From Gammaproteobacteria bacterium (GTDB taxonomy: Bacteria; Pseudomonadota; Gammaproteobacteria; Competibacterales; Competibacteraceae), in assembly GCA_024235095.1 (NCBI GenBank), contig JACKNC010000001.1:744001-808000 (forward strand): DNA of 64,000 nt, given 5' to 3'. Of the stretch, positions 9,901 to 18,243 are shown in pieces. The notes under the pieces were generated by a model. The model was given only the letters and a program-made list of their open reading frames with translations. It was not told the DNA's origin and searched no databases. Position 1 is the stretch's first letter, and every line of letters starts with the position of its first letter. The translations under genes were made by a program, and so were the position numbers.

Positions 9901-11385
9901 CAGATCGGGAATGAACTGCGCCAGGACTTGATCGGCGTTCTGCAACGCCGCCGTGCTGCCCACCGGCTGCGTGGTCAGCGCCCATTGATAGGTCAAGACA
10001 TCGCCGTCCGCATCGCTGGAACCGGAACCATCCAAGGTCACCGTGTCACCGACCTCTACTTGCCGATCCGGCCCGGCGTTGGCCACTGGTTTCGAGTTTT
10101 CGGTACTGATGGTCACCGTGTCCGGGGCGCTGTTCACCGTCCCATCGTTCACGATGAGCTGCGCCACATACGCGCCCGATTGATCGGCGATGAAACTGGG
10201 ATTCACCGTGGTTGGATTGGTCAGCGTCGCGGTGCTGCCCACCGGCACACTGGTCAAGGTCCATTGGTACGTCAACGGATCGCCATCGGCATCGGATGAG
10301 CCCGCGCCATTCAACTGCACCGTCGCGCCCAACGGCACGGTCTGCGCCGGGCCGGCTTCGGCCACCGGCGGGGAATTTTCCGTCGAAATCGTCACGCTGT
10401 CGGGCGCGCTGTCCACCTGGCCATCATTGACCAGCAATTGCACGGTGTAGGTCCCGGCCTGATCCAGGGTTAGATTGGGGTTGACAGTCGTGGCATTGAC
10501 CAAGGCGGCGGTACTGCCCGCCGGCTGGCTCACCAGGGTCCAGGCAAAGGTCAAGGTATCGCCATCCACATCGCTGGAGGCACTTCCGTCCAAGGTCACC
10601 GTCGTCGTCACCGGGGCGCTCTGATCGGGTCCGGCATGGGCCACCGGCGGAGTGTTCTCCGTGGAAATCGTCACGGTATCTGGGGCGCTGTCGGCCTGGC
10701 CGTCGTTCACCACCAACTGCGCGGTGTAATCGCCCGGTCGATCCAGGGTCAGGCGCGGATTCACCGTGGTCGGATCGGCCAGGGTGGCGGTGCTGCCGGC
10801 GGGTACCGTGGGCAAGGTCCAGTCATAGGTCAAGTCGTCGCCATCGGGGTCGGTCGAGCCGCTGCCATCCAGGATCACGGTCATGCCGACCGGAGCGGTC
10901 TGATCGGGACCGGCGTCGGCCACTGGCGGGGCATTGCTGGCCGCCAAGGTCCCCACGACATGGTGGGTAAAGTTGAAACCGACATTGCTGGGATTGCTGA
11001 AGCGCAAGATGACATTGGTCACCGTCGCCCCTGCCGCCAATTCTCCAGTCGGCAGAAGCACAGCCACATAAGGATGCCCATCGCTGGCGGTCCCGCTCGG
11101 GTTGGCCAGCGACACGGTGTTTGGGGTGATCGAACTGACATGCAGTTCTAGCGGTGCCAGAAGCGGGTCGGCCCCGGTATTCGTCAGGGTCGCCACCGTA
11201 TCAAACGTCCGCGTCACCCGATTGAAGCGCAACCCGGAAAAGGTCACCGCCACCTGCGCGCTGACATCGGCGCTCACCGTCCCGCCGGGACTGGCGGACT
11301 CCGTCCGCAACACCCACCCGCTCAACAGGAGCGCCAATAACACCAACCCACTAATCCACTGTACCGATGACCGCACCATCGCCAT
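3946..11385 (-). CDS. Secreted PKD/NHL/YD-repeat (RHS-like) giant protein
   Basis: A 2479-residue secreted or surface protein. The ATG at 11385 is chosen because GGGAG lies 9 bases upstream and a signal peptide follows ([20 protein letters not shown]). Domains in order: an N-terminal beta domain to about residue 150; four PKD-like repeats at about 150-530 (each starting [14 protein letters not shown] and ending [14 protein letters not shown]); a cadherin/He_PIG-like domain at about 530-615; a carboxypeptidase-regulatory-like fold ([14 protein letters not shown]); NHL repeats at about 1195-1495 ([16 protein letters not shown] type); many YD repeats at about 1560-2395; and the RHS core end ([18 protein letters not shown]). 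After the core only about 60 residues remain, with a hydrophobic stretch and a PKPPVPGPG tail. No recognisable toxin or immunity gene follows. It lies 38 bases after the PEP-CTERM gene. Confidence 0.88.
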   Translation of the reverse strand: MAMVRSSVQWISGLVLLALLLSGWVLRTESASPGGTVSADVSAQVAVTFSGLRFNRVTRTFDTVATLTNTGADPLLAPLELHVSSITPNTVSLANPSGTASDGHPYVAVLLPTGELAAGATVTNVILRFSNPSNVGFNFTHHVVGTLAASNAPPVADAGPDQTAPVGMTVILDGSGSTDPDGDDLTYDWTLPTVPAGSTATLADPTTVNPRLTLDRPGDYTAQLVVNDGQADSAPDTVTISTENTPPVAHAGPDQSAPVTTTVTLDGSASSDVDGDTLTFAWTLVSQPAGSTAALVNATTVNPNLTLDQAGTYTVQLLVNDGQVDSAPDSVTISTENSPPVAEAGPAQTVPLGATVQLNGAGSSDADGDPLTYQWTLTSVPVGSTATLTNPTTVNPSFIADQSGAYVAQLIVNDGTVNSAPDTVTISTENSKPVANAGPDRQVEVGDTVTLDGSGSSDADGDVLTYQWALTTQPVGSTAALQNADQVLAQFIPDLAGQYIAQLMVNDGLLTSDPDTATVTVTVPTPTNRDPQIISSPVTTATVGQPYRYDVNATDADGDPLSYALNVSPTGMSIDANGLITWTPTAAGEVSVTVEVSDGQGGKAIQSFNVQVQEESLSLPPNPKDVAPPLDRTVPTTTDAATEFLYTGSNPIQTGVAPGTIEPQRAALVRGKVLADDGSPLSGVQITIHGHPELGGTLSRADGMFDLVVNGGGVLIVQYTRSGYLPAQRHLDVPWEDYAWLPDVVLKQRDAQVTAITFGDNAPMQVARGSLSNDSDGTRQATVLFPAGTQAQIYRPDGSTQTVDTLHIHATEFTIGPNGPQTMPADLPPTSGYTYAVELSADEAVIKRDGKDVLFNQPVVFYLENFLDLPVGIIVPVGYYDADQGAWVPSDDGRIIQILSVANGMAVLDLDGQGTPASTARLAEFGITDAERTQLATLYTPGQSLWRAQMAHLSIWDTNLGWGPPPDATPPDNPPAPSPSPEPDPDCNGGSVIECQNQVLGERVTVAGTPFTLNYRSNRVSGNAVTRTLTIPLSGDTVRSDLLRIDLEVRVAGQIIKQSFSPQTHLSTTVTWDGKDSYGRPVQGTVAAKVNIGYVYPSNYYSAADLGVAVRNFGHEGRGNRMTGARFITRFPVTIWQDYQLLLSTWDARPATLAGWSLDVHHAYDQAGRVLYRGDGQLQKGYRPLDYEITQVFPINLYYNYQTMGSSTEHTVVDSAGNIYFSTYGSHSLVWKLAPDGTLTRFAGGGSPADGLGDGGLATEASLSMSADGGGLAFDAAGNLYIADNSHNRLRKVDRSGIITTIAGNGVWSFSGDGGPATQATFESPNEVAVDGQGNIYIGDAGNGRIRKVSPDGIIQTVAGGGTLLGDTAEGQQATKAGLNYIRCLTLDARGNLYVCQTFSAILRIWKITPDGVLHNFAGKKPAAGTSFIEGVPATEAYIQAPYSVVVDARGNAFTTDGGYVRRITPEGRIFTVAGTGKPGTVINHTPALQADWGGFVFRLAFYPQGNLLLNGRSSVGISKMSPSSPNTLQLAGAAPTDTVYPSEDGREVYVFDTEGRHLRTLNTQTGAVLYTFGYDGNGKLISVTDGDHNITTIERNGAGDPTAIVGPYGQRTTLTTNSDGYLASITNPAGEIHQFTYQDAGGLLTTFTNPRNLSWQMTYDTLGRLTRDSDPAGGFKALARSENADDYQVAITDAEGRTTTYAVENLPSGDQRRIDTAADGTRTEIQIDTDATRTTILANGTTTEQTGHPDPRFGMQAPLVDSVVTLPNGLSQSITRTQTVNLADPDNLLSLTQITDTMKINGRTTTRVFDAATRTWTVTSPTGRQVSTVIDTQGRPTQVRVPGLADLNVSYDSRGRPSSLTQGTGADVRTFNRNYNGQGYLQTATDPLGRTMDYQYDLVGRVLQQTLPDTRQIGYGYDANGNLTALTPPGRPTHEFAYTPVNLQAEYAPPAIGAGDPSTRSAYALDRQVTQVTRPDGRTLRFNYDHARRLDTLTLPDGTMGYAYDATTGQLNRITTPDGDTLAHDYVGALLAQATWTGAVTGSVQWTYDNDFRVASLSFNNVDPIAFQYDADSLLTQAGALMLSRSPQNGLLTGTTLGSVTSSLSYNSFGEMASSTAQNGSTTLLASQYTRDQLGRITRKVETVAGVTRTFEYGYDLAGRLNEVKQDNVVTANYTYDPNGNRLSGPGLTTPPTYDDQDRLLSYGSAGYTYTENGELTTKTVGSAVTQYTYDVLGNLKVVTLPDGTAIEYVTDGQNRRIGKKVGGALVQGFIYQDQLKPIAELDGSGNVVSRFVYATRVNVPDYLVKGGVTYRLLTDHLGSPRLVVNTADGSIAQQMKYDEFGNVVEDTNPGFQPFGFAGGLYDADIGLVRFGARDYDAETGRWTAKDPILFGGEDSNLYGYVVNDPINIVDYEGKSPLLVIGGFLAGYAASKALDWLLDGENPADFACKLTNCTKDQGSLKPKPPVPGPGNICDIPAE

Positions 11386-11423
11386 GATCGCAATCTCCCA
11401 AACGAAATCTTTTTTGCTGTTGT

Positions 11424-12230
11424 TCAAAAGGAGGGGGTGCGATGGGTGCACCCCACTGGCTGAACCGTCGGGCAACGCCGCGCTGTTGCCCGACCTACGG
11501 TATGCAAGCTATCTCGCCGTCGCGCCGCCAGTCCGCCCAATAACCCCGCGCCAATGAGCAACGCTGTGGAGGGTAACGGTACGGTCACCGGTTCCAGCGT
11601 CCACGTCACCGGATCGCCAGTACCCGCATAATCAAAGGGGTAACGAATACCGTCGGAGGCGCCGTCGATGTCCACAGCAAACAGGGCATCCCCACCGATC
11701 GGATCATTCGTAGCGAACAAAGACAAAGTCGCTGTTGCGTTCAGTAGATAGAAAGAAAACCCATCCAAGGGCGACCCACTCGGCGCGTGTTCTGTCAGGT
11801 TTAGAGTGAAGCTGACTGTGTTGCCCAACGTGAGCGGTTGCAGAAATTCGTTGAAGAAATCGCTGTCGGCCAGCGTGACCGGACCGGGAGGCAATGTACC
11901 GGTAACACTACCAACAGAACTGGCAGCGCCCAAAATCCCATCAGTAAAGAAATCGGTCACCGTGACGCTGTTCGATGCGGGGTCGTAATTGAGGAAATCA
12001 AAGGCCAGAGTCGCCGTTACACCCGACAAAGAAGACGTGTCCAACATAAACCGAAGCACGGTGGCCCCGGCGATGGTTGGGCTGCTGCTCAAGCTCAGCA
12101 ACAAACCCAGACTTCCTAGCCACCGTAACTGGTGCCGCCGCAATGACGATGGAGTGCTCGCGGTCTGGCCAATCCACATCGGACGCCACAATTTCCTAAC
12201 CTGTAACCTCTGGCGGTTTCTAATGCGCAT
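11424..12230 (-). CDS. PEP-CTERM sorting-domain protein
   Basis: An exported protein of up to 268 residues with an N-terminal hydrophobic signal ([19 protein letters not shown]) and a C-terminal PEP-CTERM signal: [20 protein letters not shown] followed by RRR. Such proteins are processed by an exosortase and anchored or released at the surface. After the RRR the frame continues 28 residues through a family A REP element ([10 protein letters not shown]), so the original C-terminus was probably extended by repeat invasion. The ATG at 12230 has AGGGGA upstream; an ATG at 12179 would give a more normal signal-peptide length. It is probably cotranscribed with the RHS-like gene. Candidate activator sites lie at 12296-12313. 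Confidence 0.8.
   Translation of the reverse strand: MRIRNRQRLQVRKLWRPMWIGQTASTPSSLRRHQLRWLGSLGLLLSLSSSPTIAGATVLRFMLDTSSLSGVTATLAFDFLNYDPASNSVTVTDFFTDGILGAASSVGSVTGTLPPGPVTLADSDFFNEFLQPLTLGNTVSFTLNLTEHAPSGSPLDGFSFYLLNATATLSLFATNDPIGGDALFAVDIDGASDGIRYPFDYAGTGDPVTWTLEPVTVPLPSTALLIGAGLLGGLAARRRDSLHTVGRATARRCPTVQPVGCTHRTPSF
11467..11499. repeat. REP-like palindrome, family A, inside coding sequence
   Basis: GTCGGGCAACG-CCGCGC-TGTTGCCCGAC followed by CTACG. It overlaps the 3' end of the PEP-CTERM gene and supplies part of its last 28 codons. Confidence 0.8.
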
Positions 12231-12264
12231 TTCTTGAGTTCCCCTGGCAGCGCTTACAAATTAA

Positions 12265-12277
12265 GCCGATCATCGGC
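12265..12277. promoter_or_regulatory. 13-bp palindrome before the PEP-CTERM gene
   Basis: GCCGAT-C-ATCGGC, perfect arms of six, 35 bases upstream of the ATG at 12230. Its position between the heptamer repeats and the start suggests an operator or 5' leader hairpin; function unknown. Confidence 0.4.
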
Positions 12278-12295
12278 ATTCTGAGCACAAAGGAA

Positions 12296-12313
12296 CTTAC
12301 AGATAGCTTACAG
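12296..12313 (-). promoter_or_regulatory. Direct heptamer repeat, candidate BTAD/SARP-type site
   Basis: On the minus strand CTGTAAG-ctat-CTGTAAG: two identical heptamers with an 11-bp period, about 66-84 bases upstream of the PEP-CTERM start. SARP/BTAD regulators are known to bind heptamer direct repeats with 11-bp spacing, and a BTAD protein is encoded nearby. The match of site to regulator is inference. The wider 40-base context is repeated at 13213-13258. Confidence 0.5.
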
Positions 12314-12511
12314 ATTCGGAGTTTTTGTACCCGAAGCGGCGATATCCGGGAAAACCGACGCCGTGCCGAAATTCAACGTGGGAACGATAAGATCAAGGGA
12401 ACAAGAGAGTGGTCGGTCCGGGCGGCGGCTCTAACCCGCTATTCAGAGGGATATTGCGGTGTTAGCGGGTTACGCGATGTTCACCCGCCGCACCGTGCGG
12501 ATAGGCCGCGA

Positions 12512-13129
12512 TTAGCTCGTCTTCTTGGCCACCAGGATTATGATTTGCCTCCGACGAGAAGAAGCCCTGATCTTGATAGACTCCAGGTTCATGAAGCCGC
12601 AGGATTCCAAGAGCGCGCTCAGCCGCCGCCTCGACCAGAATTGGGCATGACCACCGGTCCAGCGCTCCCACCAGGCACGCACGGTGATTAACAAAATCTC
12701 CCAGTGACTGCGTAACGGCAGCGCGATCATCAGAATGCCATTGGGACGAAGCCGCCGGATGGCGGACTCGATCAACTCAGGAGCTTGCAGGTGCAGATCG
12801 TCGATGTCAGTGTTCACGACGATATCGACGCCGCTCTCCGCTATTTTGGCAGAATCACCAAGCTGTTCATGTCCGGATCGATCGGCCCGAGTCCATTCAA
12901 TCGAATTGGCTATGCCATTGCCACCGCATTCCATTCCAACGACACAGCCTGCATCCTGCGCACCACCACTCGGTTTCTGGTTATCGCATCTCACGCAAAA
13001 AATTCGCCGTGCTTGATAGCGGGTGCAGATATCCAAAACGACTGGACGAATGCACAGATTTTCCTGGGGTTTTTGTCGAATATGCCGGCTTAAAGAATCC
13101 ACCTGTTTGACCACTGGGTTTGCAATCAT
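12512..13129 (-). CDS. SAM-dependent methyltransferase-like protein
   Basis: A 205-residue protein resembling the C-terminal two thirds of a class I methyltransferase. VVLDICTRYQARRI stands at the motif I position but lacks the GxGxG glycines. VDIVVNTDIDDLHLQAPELI and RRLRPNGILMIALP match the motif IV-V region, and SRRRLSALLESCGFMNLESIKI is the usual C-terminal strand-helix. The start is supported by AGGAGAGG before the ATG at 13129. The weak motif I means SAM binding is uncertain. It is encoded between the LuxR regulator and the PEP-CTERM gene, and a heptamer repeat pair lies about 90-107 bases upstream. Confidence 0.6.
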   Translation of the reverse strand: MIANPVVKQVDSLSRHIRQKPQENLCIRPVVLDICTRYQARRIFCVRCDNQKPSGGAQDAGCVVGMECGGNGIANSIEWTRADRSGHEQLGDSAKIAESGVDIVVNTDIDDLHLQAPELIESAIRRLRPNGILMIALPLRSHWEILLITVRAWWERWTGGHAQFWSRRRLSALLESCGFMNLESIKIRASSRRRQIIILVAKKTS

Positions 13130-13218
13130 ATTGCCTCTCCTCTATCGGCAACTCATCGATCTTGGCCGATCCAATGATGTAGAGACACCTCATAAGACGC
13201 TACTATGGATGTAAAGAA

Positions 13219-13236
13219 CTTACAGATCGCTTACGG
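13219..13236 (-). promoter_or_regulatory. Second direct heptamer repeat, candidate BTAD/SARP-type site
   Basis: On the minus strand CCGTAAG-cgat-CTGTAAG, again with an 11-bp period, upstream of the methyltransferase-like gene and just after the stop of the LuxR gene. The flanks (AACTTACAGAT, GATTC and a downstream CCGAA) match the site at 12296, so both genes probably share a regulator. Confidence 0.5.
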
Positions 13237-13278
13237 ATTCAGAAGTTGTTTATCCGAAAGGGCAAAGCCCAGAAGAGG

Positions 13279-14406
13279 TCACGGCTTGATAGTCTTCGAC
13301 GTTGGAGTTCGCAGCTTGTCGAGTAACTCCGCGCGGCTGTGAACTTCCAGCTTGGCATACAGGCGGCGTATGTAGGTGATGGCGGTCTGAACACTGACGT
13401 TCAACCGCACCGCGATCGCTGCTTGGGAAAGACCTTCGGCCAGCGCCAGACCGACTTCCTGTTCCCGAGGGGACAGACGCCAGCCTTGCAGATTGCGATA
13501 GAGTTGCAGCCGCAGCGGTTCCTGATGCTCGATCAGCACGCCGATCAAGCCGTTGTCGGCTGGAGAATAACCGGCGGTCTCCAAACCCGAGTGAACCGTG
13601 GGCGGTTGCAGCCAATAGGCGCGGAAAACGAATCGACCACGGGCATTGGTGTGGGAGAAAGTCGGCGGAGGCGCATCCCAACCCTGAAAAATGCCGTCGA
13701 GGTTAGCGCAAAGTTGTTGCAACACGGGCGGCACCGTGACCGGTAGGCTTGAAGACCCTTGTCCCACGGGAAAAATGCCATAGGTGGCCAGGAACAGTAA
13801 GTTTCGAGCCGCATCGCTGAGATAGACCACGGAGCCATTGCGCGTCAGGATCACCAGCCCAGTTTGGCCGCTGTCCACATAGTCCGTAGCCGTTTCGCCA
13901 CGCGCCTGCAAGCCATGCTCCAAATAAGGCAGCAGACGCCTGAGTTGCTGGATATCTTCAGCGTCAAACGGTTGCTGATGCTGAGAGCGGGCCAGCGAGA
14001 TGCCGCCGACCATGGCGCCATAATTACAAACTTTCGCCTGCACTCTGTAATGGTGTTTATAGGGCCGGAACACTGCATGATAAAAATCGCTGCGGTAAAA
14101 CCGGTCGTCCAAAATGCGTACGTCTGTCATTATGAGATGGTGGCGGTACCAATCGACCGACCGTGAGTGATAGGGCTTGACATAAAGCCGATTCCACTCG
14201 CTTTTGACGGTTTCCATGACCTCTGGAATCACATGCTCGGGAATCACGAATGTCGGCAGTATGTGCTCGTTGACCCCTGTATACACATTACTTTCCGAAG
14301 GAATGAACGTGTGCAAGGCGCGTAGCACTTCCGGAATCAAAACCTCCCGGTTGAGACCCAGGCAGCATAATTGACGCAGAGAGGCAAGGGCTTTGGCGCG
14401 TTTCAT
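13279..14406 (-). CDS. LuxR-family transcriptional regulator
   Basis: A 375-residue regulator with a C-terminal LuxR-type helix-turn-helix at about residues 310-365: LSPREQEVGLALAEGLSQAA followed by IAVRLNVSVQTAITYIRRLY. The N-terminal 300 residues look like a sensor region (GAF or PAS type; SGQTGLVILTRNGSVVYLSDAAR at about 178-200 is PAS-like), but I cannot name the ligand. The ATG at 14406 has GGGA upstream. It is transcribed divergently from the BTAD regulator, with a perfect 20-bp palindrome between them. Confidence 0.85.
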   Translation of the reverse strand: MKRAKALASLRQLCCLGLNREVLIPEVLRALHTFIPSESNVYTGVNEHILPTFVIPEHVIPEVMETVKSEWNRLYVKPYHSRSVDWYRHHLIMTDVRILDDRFYRSDFYHAVFRPYKHHYRVQAKVCNYGAMVGGISLARSQHQQPFDAEDIQQLRRLLPYLEHGLQARGETATDYVDSGQTGLVILTRNGSVVYLSDAARNLLFLATYGIFPVGQGSSSLPVTVPPVLQQLCANLDGIFQGWDAPPPTFSHTNARGRFVFRAYWLQPPTVHSGLETAGYSPADNGLIGVLIEHQEPLRLQLYRNLQGWRLSPREQEVGLALAEGLSQAAIAVRLNVSVQTAITYIRRLYAKLEVHSRAELLDKLRTPTSKTIKP

Positions 14407-14459
14407 CCTTTGATCCCATCCGGTTTCGTTCGCAGCGGCTCTGCTGTAACGCTTCTAAA

Positions 14460-14479
14460 TGTCCCCTGCTCAGGGGACA
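14460..14479. promoter_or_regulatory. Perfect 20-bp palindrome in a divergent regulator promoter
   Basis: TGTCCCCTGCTCAGGGGACA, arms of nine or more, 54 bases from the LuxR gene start and 94 bases from the BTAD gene start. The length and symmetry fit a dimer operator such as a LuxR-type site. A run of T (ACATTTTT) follows on the plus strand, so a terminator hairpin is the alternative, but no plus-strand gene ends here. Confidence 0.55.
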
Positions 14480-14572
14480 ACATTTTTAATATTTATAGCT
14501 AGACTTTTGATCAAATGTTCAGATTTTTCGAATGACTGTTCAACTGAGCAGAACGACGTTGGATCTTCAGCC

Positions 14573-17500
14573 ATGAAACCTCAAAAAGCCTATCTATCTA
14601 CATCCTCCGCAGGATTAGCTAAATTCAATCAGCCTTGGCTTCCGACGGTTTTCCCCCGCGAACGACTGTTTGAGCAACTGGATGAATTTGCTGACCGGCC
14701 TGGTATCTGGATCGGGGCGCCAGGGGGCTACGGCAAGACCACGCTGGCGGCGAGCTACATGGAGGCGCGGGGGATTCCCTGCCTGTGGTATCAGATTGAC
14801 GAAGATGACGCCGACCCAGCGACCTTCTTTTACTACCTCGGGATCGCGGCCGATCCGCACGGCGCCGGTCTGCCCTTGCCGCTGCTGACGCCGGAATACC
14901 AAGGCGATCTGTCCGCGTTCGCCCGCCGCTATTTTCGCGCCCTGTTCCAGCGCGTCGCCCCGCCCTGCATCCTGCTGTTCGACAACTACCATCGCCTGCC
15001 GGCAGCGGCGCCGTTGCACGCGGTGTTGGCGGAGATGCTGGACCATCTCTCTGCCGATGTGCGTTGCCTGGTGACCAGCCGGGGGGAGCCGCCGCCCGCC
15101 TTGACGCGGGCGCGCTTGCATGGGTCGCTGGCGATGATAACCGCCGAAGAACTGCATTTGACCCTGCCCGAAGCCGAGGGCATCGCCCATTTACAGACTG
15201 AGCGATCATTCACCGTTGCCGAGGTGCAGAATCTGAACGCGCAGGTGCAGGGTTGGGCAGCCGGGTTGACGTTACTGTTGCGGCGCGCCTGTCGGGCTGG
15301 AATCCCGCCGCCGCTGACGACCACCGAACTGGTTTTCGATTATTTCGCAATCGAAGTGTGGGACCAACTCGATGCGCCTTTGCAGACCTTTCTGCTAAAG
15401 ACGGCCTTGTTGCCGAAAATGACCGTTGCCATGGCCCGCCAATTGACTAGCGAGGATCAAGCGGAGGCGTGGTTGAACGCCTTGGTGCGGCGTCATTGCT
15501 TCACGTTTCGCAGCGAAACGGTCGAACTGGGTGCGTCCTGTGCACAAATCATGTACCAGTATCATGATTTGTTCCGCGGTTTCCTGTTGCGTCAGGGACG
15601 CGGCATGTTGCCTGCTCTGGAATATGAACAAATGCAGCGCCAGGCAGCGGCGCTGCTCGAAACGGCTGGCGAACTGAGCGAGGCGGTTGAACTGTGGCAG
15701 GCATTGCGCGATTGGGAACAGCTCAGCCGACTGGTGATGCAACAGGCCGAACTGTTACTGCGGCAAGGTCGCAGCCAACTTTTGGAATCCTGGCTGAGCC
15801 GGTTGCCATCGGCGATTCGGAAACGCTCGCCTTGGCTGCTGTTTTGGCTGGGCCAATGCCAATTGTCCCGCGACGCGGTCGCTGCCCGCACCACCTTAGT
15901 TCGAGCCTATCGTCGCTTCAAGCACGCTGGCGATGTCACTGGTCTGTGGCTGGCGTGGGCGGCCATCACCGATACCTACGGTTTGGCCTGGGATAATTTT
16001 CACGCCGCTGGCGGCTGGCTGGTGGAATTCGAACGATTGCGGACCCGCTACCCGAGTTTTCCCTCGACCACCCTCGAAGCGCGGGTCACCTGCGGGGTAT
16101 TTAATCTGCTGGTCCACGCCCGGCCGGAGCACCCGGAATTCGCTGACTGGGAACGACGCATCATCCAGCTATTGCAAACCGATTGCCCGCCGGATTTGTA
16201 TCTGGTCTCGCTCAATACGTTGTTGCTCCACTACATCTGGAACGTCGGCCAACACGGCAAGGCCGCTTGGGCGCTGAACATCCTGCGCGCCGCGAATGCG
16301 GATGTTACCTATGTCGAACCAGTACTGCGCTGTGCCTGGTATTGGGGAGAATTTTGCTATCAATACTGGTACGAAGGCGATCTGGCGCGGTGTCTCGCCA
16401 TTGCCGAGGCGGGATGGTCCATCGCCGCCGAATACGGCGTCAACCTTTTCAACGGCATCCTGTTATCGGCTTTTATGCATGCCAACCTGAGTGCCGGACG
16501 ACTGGAGGCCAGCCGGACGGCGCTGGAGCGGTACACGCGATTACAGAAGTCCTTCCGGCCTCTGGAACGTGTCCTCTACGATGTCCTGAGTGCTTGGGAA
16601 GCCTGGCAATCCGGACGCCTGCCTGAAGCTCTGGAGCGATTGGAACAAACCCTGCGAGTGGCTCGTCGCACATTTTACCATACCACCGCAGTCATCCATT
16701 TGGCCTTGGCGCAGGTACACGCCAGCTTGGGTCACCGCTCGGACGCCTTGCGCCACTTGGCTGGCATGCACTCATGGATCAGGGCGACGCGCAGCCAAGT
16801 CGCCACCTTCTTACGCACTTTGGCCGCCGCGCAGTTCGCCCTGACCTGGGGACGGAAGGCTCGCAGCTTGAAGTTGTTGCGCCGGGCGCTCGCGCTGGGC
16901 CGAGCGGAAGGCTATATCTTTTTCACTTTCTTCAAGCCGGACGATGTGGCCCGGCTTTGCGCGGCGGCGCTGGATGCCGATGTCGAAGTCGAATACGTCC
17001 AAACCCTCATCCGCAAGCGTGGGTTACGGCCCGATCCATCGGTTGCGATATCGGATCACTGGCCCTGGCCGGTGAAGATTTATACCTTGGGCCGGTTCGG
17101 GCTGGTGGTGGATGGCCAACCGGTGACATTCGGCCGCAAGGCGCAGCGCAAGCCACTGGAATTACTCAAGCTCCTGATCGCTTGGGGCGGACGGGACGTT
17201 AACCAGGCACGGCTCGCTGACGTGCTATGGCCGGACGCCGACGGCGACGCTGGCCAGCAAGCCTTGACGATCACGCTCCACCGCCTGCGCCGGCTGCTGG
17301 GTCATGAACATACCTTAAACGTGCGGAATGGCCGACTGTCCCTGGACCCGCGCTATTGTTGGGTCGACGTGTGGTGTCTGGAGCGTCGGATCAGTCAGAC
17401 TCTGACTTGGGTTAGTGAGGCGAACCGGGGAGAGGCTGCATCAGCGGATTTGGCCACTGCGACGGATACGCTCTTGCGCGCCTATCGCGGCCCGTTTCTG

Positions 17501-17770
17501 GGTCAAGACTCCGAATTTTGGGCGATTCAGACTCGTGACCGCTTGCATAACCGGTATCTAAGGAGTTTAGAGAAATTAGGTGAATACTGGGAAAAACTGG
17601 CGGATTGGGAAATGGCCCAGGCGTGTTATGAAAGAGGAATGGAGATGGAAATTACAGCGGAGCGCTGTGTTCAAGGCTTGGAGCACCTTCATGAGCGATT
17701 GGAGAAACCCGTTTCCATCACTTCCAGCTTTGCATTGAAACCCTGGCCGACCACTACCAAAGCAGGGTGA
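14573..17770 (+). CDS. MalT-like ATPase-TPR regulator with C-terminal BTAD domain
   Basis: A large STAND-type transcriptional regulator. From the ATG at 14573 (MKPQKAYL) it has 1065 residues. Walker A is GAPGGYGKTTL (about 48-58); ILLFDNYHRLP is Walker B-like; LVTSRGEPP is a sensor-like segment. A helical TPR-like region covers about 370-830. An OmpR-type winged helix follows at about 840-920 (YTLGRFGLVVDGQPVTFGRK, then LLKLLIAWGGRDVNQARLADVLWPD). The BTAD region runs to the end (YRGPFLGQDSEFW, YERGMEMEITAERCVQGL). The frame is open 114 bases further upstream with an ATG at 14459, but the shorter start places the LPTVFPRERL motif as in the family. It probably activates transcription in an ATP-dependent way; the heptamer repeats near 12.3 and 13.2 kb are candidate targets. 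Confidence 0.85.
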   Translation: MKPQKAYLSTSSAGLAKFNQPWLPTVFPRERLFEQLDEFADRPGIWIGAPGGYGKTTLAASYMEARGIPCLWYQIDEDDADPATFFYYLGIAADPHGAGLPLPLLTPEYQGDLSAFARRYFRALFQRVAPPCILLFDNYHRLPAAAPLHAVLAEMLDHLSADVRCLVTSRGEPPPALTRARLHGSLAMITAEELHLTLPEAEGIAHLQTERSFTVAEVQNLNAQVQGWAAGLTLLLRRACRAGIPPPLTTTELVFDYFAIEVWDQLDAPLQTFLLKTALLPKMTVAMARQLTSEDQAEAWLNALVRRHCFTFRSETVELGASCAQIMYQYHDLFRGFLLRQGRGMLPALEYEQMQRQAAALLETAGELSEAVELWQALRDWEQLSRLVMQQAELLLRQGRSQLLESWLSRLPSAIRKRSPWLLFWLGQCQLSRDAVAARTTLVRAYRRFKHAGDVTGLWLAWAAITDTYGLAWDNFHAAGGWLVEFERLRTRYPSFPSTTLEARVTCGVFNLLVHARPEHPEFADWERRIIQLLQTDCPPDLYLVSLNTLLLHYIWNVGQHGKAAWALNILRAANADVTYVEPVLRCAWYWGEFCYQYWYEGDLARCLAIAEAGWSIAAEYGVNLFNGILLSAFMHANLSAGRLEASRTALERYTRLQKSFRPLERVLYDVLSAWEAWQSGRLPEALERLEQTLRVARRTFYHTTAVIHLALAQVHASLGHRSDALRHLAGMHSWIRATRSQVATFLRTLAAAQFALTWGRKARSLKLLRRALALGRAEGYIFFTFFKPDDVARLCAAALDADVEVEYVQTLIRKRGLRPDPSVAISDHWPWPVKIYTLGRFGLVVDGQPVTFGRKAQRKPLELLKLLIAWGGRDVNQARLADVLWPDADGDAGQQALTITLHRLRRLLGHEHTLNVRNGRLSLDPRYCWVDVWCLERRISQTLTWVSEANRGEAASADLATATDTLLRAYRGPFLGQDSEFWAIQTRDRLHNRYLRSLEKLGEYWEKLADWEMAQACYERGMEMEITAERCVQGLEHLHERLEKPVSITSSFALKPWPTTTKAG

Positions 17771-17835
17771 TGAAAATGCGAGGTGTTGAGTGGTATTTTC
17801 AGCGGATAGGCTTGGAAGTCCAAACAGTCAGAGTA

Positions 17836-17934
17836 GTTGCGGGCTAAACCGACAAATCGGTTAACGCTTTAGTCAGCGTTTCCTTGGTTAGAGCGCCAGC
17901 CCGTAACCCGCCGATTCGGTTGTGATTTCGGCGG
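17836..17934. other. Structured intergenic element (nested inverted repeats)
   Basis: In the 473-base gap before the sigma-54 regulator. GTTGCGGGCT (17836) pairs with AGCCCGTAAC (17898) with one G-U pair. It encloses two adjoining six-base hairpins, AACCGA-caaa-TCGGTT (17847-17862) and AACGCT-ttagtc-AGCGTT (17863-17880). A further hairpin CCGCCGA...TCGGCGG spans 17908-17934. The downstream GCGGATTACGCTTCGCTAA resembles REP-type sequence. It could be a REP cluster or a structured RNA. Nothing else is visible in the gap except the AAGGAGG site at 18234. Confidence 0.5.
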
Positions 17935-18243
17935 ATTACGCTTCGCTAACTCGCCCTGCGCGGGAAATATAAAACCTACCGGGAATTGGTATCACGAATC
18001 GGGAAGTGCGGTTTGCCCTGCTTTTCGTGCATATCCTGAATGAATCCATGCAGGAGGTCTATTTTTATAATGGGTGTTTATGCGGAAAGAAGATGTCATG
18101 ACTTCATCCAGCCTGTGAACCTCCCTGACTTCCATTCAGACACCCGTTAATCGCATTGATATTGGGTAGCAATTCGATTCGATGTTCGATAAATGTTGAC
18201 CCTACGTTAGATAGGGGAACTTTCTAAGTATTAAGGAGGAACC

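Noticed and set aside
12512..13129. Complete, active SAM methyltransferase
   Set aside because: The glycine-rich SAM motif is absent (LDICTRYQ), so only a methyltransferase-like fold is claimed.
17836..17907. tRNA gene
   Set aside because: The stem layout is suggestive, but there is no T-loop TTCRANY motif, no proper anticodon arm length and no CCA-compatible acceptor, and one arm is missing.
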